Notes under the pieces: generated by a model
Databases searched by the model: none
Seen by the model: the letters and a program-made list of their open reading frames with translations, nothing else
What the model was told of the DNA's origin: nothing
Assembly (NCBI RefSeq): GCF_000176235.1
Contig: NZ_ACZV01000005.1
Coordinates: forward strand, 1,116,001 to 1,180,000
Source: Vibrio orientalis CIP 102891 = ATCC 33934
Lineage (GTDB): Bacteria > Pseudomonadota > Gammaproteobacteria > Enterobacterales > Vibrionaceae
DNA: 64,000 bases
Reading direction: 5' to 3'
In this document: positions 54,320-61,188 of the stretch, one piece after another
How the letters are laid out: every line of letters starts with the position of its first letter
Position numbering within the stretch: the first letter of the stretch is position 1
Program-made: the position numbers and the translations under genes

Positions 54320-55098
54320 ATCCAAACCTCTTTTAGGGTTTCTAATTCTTTAAGCTCTTCGAGGTTTAAATGAAAAGGTTGCGACAGTTCGCTCAAATGA
54401 GTTTGAGTCTGGCGAGTCACTTCAACCAAAGCGCAAGCCTCCATTTGGTCTTGCTGATACCCTCTTTCCTTTGCTTTTTTCAATGCATTCAAAATCACTT
54501 CATTCGGATCAGATAACCGCTCCATCATTTGAGGGAACAGGTTCCACCATCTTCGTTCGATCGATTTAGCATGAGTATTTTCGTTATAAAGCGCAGACAA
54601 GTGATGAGGCTGAACTTTCCACCATGTGTCAGTGTTGAGATCAAACGTTATCTTAGATTGATTGGCGTAACAGGTAAGGGAATCGTCCACTATGGCAAGC
54701 TGGTCGATGTTGCCCAGTAAACTATTTACTTCGCTCTCTTCCATTGCCGACAGCATTGGCCCAATGACTTGCTTGTCGTAAAAGCGAAACATCACTTCTT
54801 CACCTTCATATGAGGCCAGTAGTAAGCTTCGTAAATGGACGAGTAGCGACTCAAATTCAGCCGAGCTTTGAATGCCAATGCCGAGATTAAGCACGTCAGC
54901 TTTTACACTCAGCAACTCCTCTGAAACAGGTACTAGCCATGGTGACAACGCTTTTGCTGACTCGAATGTAGGTCCAGAAAAAACGGGGACTGAATCATCG
55001 AACCCAAAGCCATATTCTTTAACCGCTTTCTGATGGGTATTGGCATCGGCCAACCAATAATATTTACCCTCATTCAATTGAAACCATTCAGATAACAT
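54316..55098 (-). CDS. DUF4123-domain T6SS effector chaperone/adaptor
   Basis: A 260-residue cytoplasmic protein. Its N-terminal half (about 10-130) is a DUF4123 domain: YYWLADANTHQKAVKEYGF, then SPWLVPVSEE and LLASYEGEEVMFRFYDKQVIG, where the FRFYDPRV-like motif is a hallmark. DUF4123 proteins (Tap-1/TEC) load a specific effector onto VgrG. Start ATG 55098 overlaps the vgrG stop by one base (TAATG), and its own stop overlaps the effector start, so vgrG, adaptor and effector are tightly coupled. Confidence 0.88.
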   Translation of the reverse strand: MLSEWFQLNEGKYYWLADANTHQKAVKEYGFGFDDSVPVFSGPTFESAKALSPWLVPVSEELLSVKADVLNLGIGIQSSAEFESLLVHLRSLLLASYEGEEVMFRFYDKQVIGPMLSAMEESEVNSLLGNIDQLAIVDDSLTCYANQSKITFDLNTDTWWKVQPHHLSALYNENTHAKSIERRWWNLFPQMMERLSDPNEVILNALKKAKERGYQQDQMEACALVEVTRQTQTHLSELSQPFHLNLEELKELETLKEVWI

Positions 55099-57152
55099 TA
55101 TTTCGCCCCTTCTTGGGGACAAGGCTTCACAAGAGGAATACGGCTCTCTTCGGCTAATAACAAGGCTTGATGGCGTACCGCTTTGGCTACGTCTGGTGTA
55201 GCAGGAGCCTCTACCCCGTTTGGTAAACTGGCGACTATCCCGTTGTACGCCGTTCCTTGCCCGGCACTCCCACCAGCATTGAGGTTAATTGCAGGACCAC
55301 TTAAGCTAACGCCACTTCCATCAACCGTGACAAAGCTTCCTCCTGCTTTTAGGGTAATTTCAGCGCCAGCTTCAACAACAATCTTGGCCCCGGATTTCAA
55401 TGAGATTTCTCTGCCTGCTTCGGCGCAGATTTTTTCGCCTAGCTGTTGATGAAGGCTGCTCTCAAGGACTTCACTACTACTTCCTTTAATGTCCAATCGG
55501 CTTTCACCATCTATCGTCAGGTGTTTGTCTTGATTAACCTGCTCAAATTGATCGTTTTCAACCAAGACATGATGATCATTGTGAATGACCGTATTCACAT
55601 CATTTTTGACCTTGGCTTTAAAGTCTTTTTGTCCGTGGATGTAGATTTGTTCACGCTCTGACTGATCTTCAAAGCTCAGTTCATTAAAGCCGCTACCTTG
55701 GTAGGTTTCAGTTCTAAATACTGTTTTCGTCTTGTGCTCGGGTAGCTCATAAGGCGCCGGGTTATTCGCGTTGTAAGTTCGACCAGTAACGATAGGTTGG
55801 TCAGGGTCGCCATTTAAGAACGAAACGATCACCTCTTGTCCGACTCTTGGCAGAGCAACCATTCCATATTGAGACCCTGCCCAACTTTGTGAAACTCGTA
55901 CCCAGCACGAGCTATGTTCATCAGCGTTTGAGTACCTGTCCCACGGGAAATGCAGCTTCACTCTACCGAACTCATCGGTGTATATTTCTTCGCCTTCTGG
56001 CCCGACGACCGTGGCAATAGAAGAACCATCAACGATCGGTTTTAACTGGGGTAAGTACTTCCATTGGTGGTATTCCGGAATAAGGATTAATTGATTATGG
56101 TAGGTTGTCGCCCCTGAGCCGGCCTCTTCCTCTAACGCTTGTGGTTGCTCAGCATGAATTGTCATCGAAACCACTTGCCAATCTAGACATACGTTTTGGT
56201 CAATATGCTCAGATAAAGTGAATCTCATACCGGCTTTTAGTCGCATTTCATCACTGTTCGCTTCCGCGGTGTGGCTATAACGACGTAAGGCTTCTAGACG
56301 GGCTTTACTCAAGTTTTGGCTCAGTCCATCACTTTGATGATCGCCAAGAAAATCAAAGTGCTGATAGCTTTCCATATCTTGGTAGCCCTCATCACCTGCG
56401 CGTTGCTGCTGAGAATATCGGTAAGAAGGTTTGAGGAAGCTGTATTCATTTAGATCAACCTGACTCACATCAAACTGCTTGGTTTCTTTCAGACTCGATA
56501 TGCTAGTAATGTCCGCCTCTCCCCCCGAGGCAGGTGCATATCGAATCGGGTCAGGCAGCTTGTCTAGAGAGGTACTGATGTCACTAAAGACCACACGACT
56601 CTGGCCTTGTTCATGATCAAAGCTGTAGATCATTCCTTCTTCAGCCATCAACCTATGAATAAAGTCCAAGTCGGTTTCTCGATATTGAACGCAATATTCA
56701 CGCTGAGGATATTCATTTTGGAGTGCAAAGGCGTATTCAGATATCCCCATCTCTTGCAGAAGAACAGAGATGATTTCAGGTGATGATTGATACTGAAAAA
56801 TACGACTATTGTGGCGCAAAGATAGGCGCTCTACAGGAGGCACAAGTTGAAGCGAATAAAACGTATGATGGTGCCCGGTATCACCCTTAGTAAAAGCTTT
56901 TACAATGCCGCAGACGTTACGTTGCAAAACGCCGTTACGACGCAACTCAAGGCATACATTTTTATCAATCAACTCATCAGGAGCAATATCAGAACGTCGG
57001 CTGGCAAGCTCTATTTGGTAACGATAGCCACAACATAATTCGTTAGCCTGAGAGAGATCATTCGAGAGTGATTCAAGACCAGTGAACTTACGAACGACAA
57101 AGGCTTCTTCGTCGACTCCATCAACTTGAATGTGAAACGTCAGTCTTGGCAT
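55098..57152 (-). CDS. vgrG: Type VI secretion spike protein VgrG
   Basis: A 684-residue spike. The gp27-like base (about 1-380) has RYQIELASRRSDI and the QYRETDLDFIHRLMAEEGM motif. The OB-fold gp5-like domain (about 385-470) has YTDEFGRVKLHFPWDRY and SCWVRVSQSWAG. A C-terminal beta-helix of short repeats follows (ISLKSGAKIVVEAGAEITLK). The last about 40 residues are a short tail without a toxic domain, so it is not an evolved VgrG but carries its effector through the adaptor. AGGGAGT precedes the ATG. No other T6SS structural gene lies within the window, so this is an auxiliary cluster. Confidence 0.96.
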   Translation of the reverse strand: MPRLTFHIQVDGVDEEAFVVRKFTGLESLSNDLSQANELCCGYRYQIELASRRSDIAPDELIDKNVCLELRRNGVLQRNVCGIVKAFTKGDTGHHHTFYSLQLVPPVERLSLRHNSRIFQYQSSPEIISVLLQEMGISEYAFALQNEYPQREYCVQYRETDLDFIHRLMAEEGMIYSFDHEQGQSRVVFSDISTSLDKLPDPIRYAPASGGEADITSISSLKETKQFDVSQVDLNEYSFLKPSYRYSQQQRAGDEGYQDMESYQHFDFLGDHQSDGLSQNLSKARLEALRRYSHTAEANSDEMRLKAGMRFTLSEHIDQNVCLDWQVVSMTIHAEQPQALEEEAGSGATTYHNQLILIPEYHQWKYLPQLKPIVDGSSIATVVGPEGEEIYTDEFGRVKLHFPWDRYSNADEHSSCWVRVSQSWAGSQYGMVALPRVGQEVIVSFLNGDPDQPIVTGRTYNANNPAPYELPEHKTKTVFRTETYQGSGFNELSFEDQSEREQIYIHGQKDFKAKVKNDVNTVIHNDHHVLVENDQFEQVNQDKHLTIDGESRLDIKGSSSEVLESSLHQQLGEKICAEAGREISLKSGAKIVVEAGAEITLKAGGSFVTVDGSGVSLSGPAINLNAGGSAGQGTAYNGIVASLPNGVEAPATPDVAKAVRHQALLLAEESRIPLVKPCPQEGAK

Positions 57153-57284
57153 GGTACTCCCTGTGCGATACTCATAAGCTTGTTCAGCGAAATTAAACTC
57201 ATGGTGTAACGCAAGGTTGATGCCAGTTCAAAAGCCGTGAAATATCAACACTGGTTCATGTTTAAGTGACAAACGTGAGCAAAC

Positions 57285-57326
57285 AACTGCCCAAACGATA
57301 CAAAAAATCACTTATGGGCAGTTTTT
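57285..57326. terminator. Hairpin after the DedA-LssY gene
   Basis: AACTGCCCA (57285-57293) and TGGGCAGTT (57315-57323) pair across a large loop. On the plus strand five T follow, while the minus strand has only a broken T run. It could be the terminator of the DedA-LssY operon, but the geometry is poor. Confidence 0.4.
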
Positions 57327-57339
57327 AGAATCCTTAGCT

Positions 57340-58611
57340 TTATCTATCCGACACGAGTAACACTCGACCATCTGTGTAGTAGTCATGCTCTTCATCCAGA
57401 TAAACTGGCTGCTTAAGCAGTGCAAGCTCCACTTGTTTAGCAGGAAGCTGCTCACTGATTTGAGCGGCAAACTTGTCTCGCTCTGCATCCACATTAGGGT
57501 CAACGCTGTGCAGCACCGTCACAATCCCCGAATATGGCGTTAACTGCAATCCATCGTCATAGCTTAGAGCGCCAACCCAAAACTTCTGTTTATTTACCGC
57601 ATCAATGCCCGCTTGCCACCAACGTATATGGCTGCGCCTCATTAAGTTACCGGGTAACTGAAAAGCCATCTCCTGCGGGATATCATTCCAATACAAATCA
57701 GAAACGGGTGGCGTATTGTCTTTCAGTAGTCTTATGTAATCCAAAAATTCCAGGTCATTTCGGGAGAAGGTTTTGTTCTCAATCCAGCCGAGTTCTAACA
57801 TGAGATTTCTTGGATTTTCACCATAATAAAAAACGTTCACCGCTTGGGCATCAAAGATGGACGACTTGCCCGGATAGACTTTGAATGTCACGTTCTGAGG
57901 GGCAACTTCTGTCTGCGCGAGTCGCTCAGTCTTGGTATTTGCTTCTTGTTGGTAATCATCCGCATAAAAGAAAAAGTGCGCATAATTGGCATACAGCATT
58001 GAGAGCGCAAACACAGCAGTAAACTTAGCAAACATAAAGCGCCAACGAAGCTTTCTACCGACAAGATAAAACGCAACACTAATACAGATAGCGATAATGC
58101 TTGGAAGATGCTCTGTGGCGATCAATTTCGCTTGCGCGATCATAGGAAACCGCTCAACACCATAAGACAGCAAGTATCCCCATGCGACAAACTGCGCCAC
58201 GCCTAGCACAAGACCAATACTCGAAAAGAGTGTAAACCTTTGCCAAGTTACTTTCTGCGTCCCCGCAATGAACGGTACTACCCAAGCTACCGGGCCAAGC
58301 AAGCGCGAAAATGCCAGCACATAATTGCCCTTCTTGGCCATTAAATGTCGACAGCGTGCAATTGGCCGACGAGTTTTCGGCTGCCATTGAATAAGCTTCT
58401 TTTGTGCGGGCATCCCGAATTTTCGGCCAATGAAGTAGCTTGCTTGATCGCCAATAAAGCCGCCTAACAGTACCGCAATCACACCACTTATTACCCCTTG
58501 GTGTAACTGATACCCCGCCGCAATCAAAAACGGCTCACCGGGAACAAATAAATTGGGGCCAATTAGAGCATCCAATAAGGCCCCTACGAATAAACTGAAT
58601 CCTTCAAACAT
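57340..58611 (-). CDS. DedA-family membrane protein fused to a LssY C-terminal domain
   Basis: A 423-residue protein. The N-terminal part (about 1-210) is a DedA/SNARE-associated membrane domain: FVPGEPFLIAAGYQLHQG, LGGFIGDQASYFIGRKFG and the re-entrant motif FSRLLGPVAWVVPFIAG. DedA proteins move or flip lipids such as undecaprenyl phosphate and PE. The C-terminal part (about 245-420) is a periplasmic or cytoplasmic LssY-type domain of unknown function (NVFYYGENPRNLMLELGW, WVGALSYDDGLQLTP). I take the ATG at 58611, with GGGTGA upstream. It follows the glycosyltransferase gene by 17 bases and is co-transcribed with it. Confidence 0.85.
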   Translation of the reverse strand: MFEGFSLFVGALLDALIGPNLFVPGEPFLIAAGYQLHQGVISGVIAVLLGGFIGDQASYFIGRKFGMPAQKKLIQWQPKTRRPIARCRHLMAKKGNYVLAFSRLLGPVAWVVPFIAGTQKVTWQRFTLFSSIGLVLGVAQFVAWGYLLSYGVERFPMIAQAKLIATEHLPSIIAICISVAFYLVGRKLRWRFMFAKFTAVFALSMLYANYAHFFFYADDYQQEANTKTERLAQTEVAPQNVTFKVYPGKSSIFDAQAVNVFYYGENPRNLMLELGWIENKTFSRNDLEFLDYIRLLKDNTPPVSDLYWNDIPQEMAFQLPGNLMRRSHIRWWQAGIDAVNKQKFWVGALSYDDGLQLTPYSGIVTVLHSVDPNVDAERDKFAAQISEQLPAKQVELALLKQPVYLDEEHDYYTDGRVLLVSDR

Positions 58612-58628
58612 CGTCAATCACCCAGCAA

Positions 58629-59357
58629 TTATTGCTCTTTGTAGTGACCGAATTTGTAATCCATCTCGTTGTTACGCATCTCACCATAGAAGAAACGACG
58701 GACATTCGCTTTTAGATAGGTTGCCCCCATCTTAAACACCCCATCTTGGTCTAATCTTCGAGGATCAAAGCCGAAGGTAAGATTAAGGAATCTAAAGCGC
58801 CAAGTCTTACTTGCACGTTTTACATAGTCACAGTCTTCGCATAGAACAATTTCCTCATCGAAGCCGTTCAACTGCTGGTGGACACGCTTGGTAGAAAAAA
58901 TGCAGGCCCCAACCGCGGTTGGAAAGACGAACTGAGTGACAAACAAACCTAAGTTAAACAGGCCATAGCCAAACTTATGCACCAGAGGAAGATTCTTCGA
59001 CCCCATATACACGCCAGCGACTTCTAACTGCTTGTCTTCTAGTTGGCTAATCGCGTTTGCCAAGAAGGTCGGTTCTAACTGAACGTCGGCATCCAAAAAC
59101 AGTAAACGCTCATGCTTAGCCAGTTCGGCGCCGGTGTTTCTGCCTAAGCTCACGCCACGGGTTTCCATTTTATGTACCGTCAGCTGCGGTAATGACGACT
59201 CGTAAGCCGTTGCGACTTCTCTGGTTGCATCTTCACTGTTTGAATCAACAACAATCACTTCAAAGTCTTTGTGTGTTTGCTTACTTAAGTCTTCCATTAA
59301 ACGACCGATTCTCTTTTCTTCGTTTAACGTGATAACAACAATACTTACTGGGCCCAT
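58629..59357 (-). CDS. Family 2 glycosyltransferase
   Basis: A 242-residue GT-A enzyme. It opens VSIVVITLNEEKRIGRLMEDL and has the nucleotide-binding Asp in VIVVDSNSEDAT. The DxD-type motif is LLFLDADVQLEP, and an acceptor-side acidic motif is EIVLCEDCDYVKRA. It lacks clear membrane helices apart from a hydrophobic central segment (YGLFNLGLFVTQFVFP), which may attach it to the membrane. AAGGAG lies before the ATG. It is the first gene of a two-gene operon with DedA-LssY, suggesting that the pair modifies or moves a glycolipid. Donor and acceptor are unknown. Confidence 0.87.
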   Translation of the reverse strand: MGPVSIVVITLNEEKRIGRLMEDLSKQTHKDFEVIVVDSNSEDATREVATAYESSLPQLTVHKMETRGVSLGRNTGAELAKHERLLFLDADVQLEPTFLANAISQLEDKQLEVAGVYMGSKNLPLVHKFGYGLFNLGLFVTQFVFPTAVGACIFSTKRVHQQLNGFDEEIVLCEDCDYVKRASKTWRFRFLNLTFGFDPRRLDQDGVFKMGATYLKANVRRFFYGEMRNNEMDYKFGHYKEQ

Positions 59358-59593
59358 AATGCGCTCCTTATAATCTTGAATAGACAGGTTTGGTTAACTT
59401 GGTATTAAGATTACAAGGCACTAACTTAACCCGTAGTGAGGGCTTTATTCAGATCCGGTTCATTTACTCGCTCAGACCCACGCAAAGGTGAGTTGAATCA
59501 AAGTTAACCGATTGATTCTATTTGCCCTTAAAATAGAGGCTAAAAGCTGAATATCTATTGCTAGAATGGGGATTGAGTGATAGTATCCGCGCT

Positions 59594-59690
59594 CGCTTAC
59601 AGAGTTACTACCAATTTCTCTTAAGCGGTTAGACACTTAACAAGGTCGCATTGTTAGTGTGAATATGAATATCTTAATTTTTTGAGAGTA
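59594..59690 (+). promoter_or_regulatory. Structured rplY leader with 5S rRNA loop E mimic
   Basis: Within the 338-base gap before rplY a first hairpin forms from CGCTTA+AGAG and CTCT+TAAGCG (59594-59627), and a second from ACACTTAACAA and TTGTTAGTGT (59633-59660). GTTAGTGTG (59653-59661) and GAGAGTA (59684-59690) resemble the two strands of 5S rRNA loop E (E. coli GGUAGUGUG and GAGAGUA), the binding site of L25. GAGAG is also the Shine-Dalgarno sequence, so bound L25 could block its own translation. The upstream part of the gap (59358-59590) shows nothing clear. Confidence 0.6.
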
Positions 59691-59695
59691 ATACT

Positions 59696-59974
59696 ATGAA
59701 ATTTGAAGCAGTAGTACGTACTGAACTAGGTAAAGGTGCGAGCCGCCGCCTACGTCACGCTGGTAAATTCCCTGCAGTTGTATACGGCGGTGAAGCAGCA
59801 CCAGTAGCTATCGTTCTTACACACGATGAAGTTATGAACCAAATGGACAAGCCAGAATTCTACGAAGCAATCACTCTAGTGATCGACGGCGCAGAAGTTA
59901 AGGTTAAGCCACAAGACGTTCAACGTCACGCGTTCAAGCCAAAAGTTGAGCACATGGACTTCATCCGTATCTAA
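59696..59974 (+). CDS. rplY: 50S ribosomal protein L25
   Basis: A 92-residue single-domain L25 that binds loop E of 5S rRNA in the central protuberance of the large subunit. The sequence [32 protein letters not shown], here represented by [16 protein letters not shown], is the family signature, and [21 protein letters not shown] closes it. The length matches E. coli (94 residues), without the CTC extension of other bacteria. It has a long structured leader and its own terminator. Codon usage is typical of highly expressed genes. Confidence 0.98.
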   Translation: MKFEAVVRTELGKGASRRLRHAGKFPAVVYGGEAAPVAIVLTHDEVMNQMDKPEFYEAITLVIDGAEVKVKPQDVQRHAFKPKVEHMDFIRI

Positions 59975-60059
59975 TTTCCTTCCAAGGAATTAGTTGGATT
60001 AAATCCAGCCTTTTGCATATAAGATAATCGGCCTTACCATCCGAGAAGTCTAAAAATTC

Positions 60060-60090
60060 GAAACCCCGATGCTACCAACATCGGGGTTTC
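60060..60090 (+). terminator. Terminator hairpin of rplY
   Basis: GAAACCCCGATG pairs perfectly with CATCGGGGTTTC across a seven-base loop, 86 bases after the stop codon. A T run follows a few bases later, within the next hairpin. Confidence 0.8.
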
Positions 60091-60092
60091 AC

Positions 60093-60114
60093 CGTTTTTG
60101 AGCCCTCAAAAACG
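60093..60114. repeat. Second perfect hairpin after rplY
   Basis: CGTTTTTGAG pairs perfectly with CTCAAAAACG across a two-base loop, right after the rplY terminator. It may reinforce termination. From here to 60410 no other structure or gene is recognised; the stretch is AT-rich with long pyrimidine runs. Confidence 0.6.
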
Positions 60115-60410
60115 CTCTCAATTCTCTTCAACTTACTGAAACTTTGCCACTTTAACTCCCCCTACAATAACCACATCATTTTTGGGTGGATTAAGTGTGG
60201 ACGAAAGGTGGACTTATGCAGTAGTTTCTCTCTCAACTATCTTAGACCCATTTTCACCACGACTCAAATTACTGCCCCACTCCCCCTACTTTATTTTTTA
60301 ACTCTAGAACATATCCGAAAGTGCCTCCTAAAGCCTCTAAACGGCTTCGGAGTAAATCCTCCATCAGTGATATACTTCCTATTAAATCGCTTACTGGTGA
60401 GGCTACAGAA

Positions 60411-60545
60411 ATGAAAATGATGACTTTGACCGAGCAAGAGCTACTCGAAGGATTAGATGCTCATACTGCACATGCAGATGAACTGGCAGATTTGGTTGAA
60501 GTAGAGGTAGATTTAGAAGTCGAAGAAGAAGGCAGCCACGAGTAA
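60411..60545 (+). CDS. Tiny acidic protein, possibly an antitoxin remnant
   Basis: A 44-residue open frame preceded by GGTGAGG about nine bases upstream of the ATG. The peptide reads MKMMTLTEQELLEGLDAHTA and then a very acidic tail (LVEVEVDLEVEEE). The first part is reminiscent of the C-terminal tails of MazE/PemI-type antitoxins (a hydrophobic-acidic LLEG motif with TAH), but no toxin gene or DNA-binding part is present. It could be an intact small protein or a relic. An in-frame extension upstream to 60321 has no ribosome-binding site. Confidence 0.4.
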   Translation: MKMMTLTEQELLEGLDAHTAHADELADLVEVEVDLEVEEEGSHE

Positions 60546-60675
60546 AGCGCTCATTCGCAGCTGCTTATCTTTAAATTGACCTGAGGGATTAACTCATTTT
60601 TGGACAATTATCATTTTCGGAAATTCGAACATTTGCAATGCATGAATAACTTTTTATAAGGCAAACTTGCCAATT

Positions 60676-60700
60676 AGTGCGCCTTCGTACAGTGCGCACT
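60676..60700. promoter_or_regulatory. AGTGCGC repeats upstream of the phage-type regulator
   Basis: AGTGCGC occurs at 60676-60682 and 60691-60697, and again inverted (GCGCACT, 60694-60700) so that GTGCGCAC is a palindrome. It lies about 100-120 bases before the regulator start and could be its operator. Confidence 0.35.
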
Positions 60701-60797
60701 TTGCAACCTTAAGTTAAATGGAACTAGTTTCACATTTGAAATGACAACGTCACGTATCGGTACTTTTACGCTCCCGTATTTAACAAGGGAACAAGTT

Positions 60798-61163
60798 ATG
60801 AAGTATCACGAAATGACTAAGAGTCAAATTTTCCGTGAGTTTAACTGTGGTTTATCTATAGAAGACGTAGCTCAGATATGCTGTAAAAGCATAGGGACAG
60901 TTCGAGGATGGGATAAAGGTAATCCTATTCCGAATGAATGCAGAAAACTAATGAAAATACACAAAAGAATGGCCCTAAGTCATTACGAAGAATGGAAAGG
61001 GTTTAAGGTAGTGGCAAACAAGTTGGAGCTTCCAACTGGCCAACTGGTATCACCTCAACAGGTACTGACGGGTATTGCGCTGCTAGAAATACAATCAGAA
61101 TTAGAAATTAAAACTTCACGAAAGCTGTTAAGTTACGCTAGGGTACTAGCATCACTAAAGTAA
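60798..61163 (+). CDS. Phage-type DUF3653-family regulatory protein
   Basis: A 121-residue protein. The N-terminal half (MTKSQIFREFNCGLSIEDVAQ, then CCKSIGTVRGWDKG) looks like a helix-turn-helix that would bind DNA. The C-terminal half (EEWKGFKVVANKLELPTGQLV, then SPQQVLTGIALLEIQSELE) is what I recall as the DUF3653 domain of small regulators in Vibrio filamentous phages and prophages. AAGGGA lies seven bases before ATG 60798; an earlier in-frame ATG at 60741 lacks a good site. It converges on the large ATPase gene and suggests mobile-element ancestry. Confidence 0.75.
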   Translation: MKYHEMTKSQIFREFNCGLSIEDVAQICCKSIGTVRGWDKGNPIPNECRKLMKIHKRMALSHYEEWKGFKVVANKLELPTGQLVSPQQVLTGIALLEIQSELEIKTSRKLLSYARVLASLK

Positions 61164-61187
61164 AAAAGAGGGCATTAGCCCTCTTAA
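61162..61187. terminator. Bidirectional terminator between regulator and ATPase genes
   Basis: AAGAGGGC (61166-61173) pairs with GCCCTCTT (61178-61185) across a four-base loop, with A on the left and T-rich sequence on the right, between convergent genes. Confidence 0.8.
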
Positions 61188-61188
61188 A

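Noticed and set aside
59975-60410. Search for a tRNA or attachment site after rplY as an island boundary
   Set aside because: No cloverleaf and no sequence repeated near the recombinase was found, so the island limits cannot be set from this window.
60208-60414. 68-codon open frame between rplY and the small acidic gene
   Set aside because: Pyrimidine-rich low-complexity sequence, no ribosome-binding site, and it overlaps the start region of a better-supported small gene.
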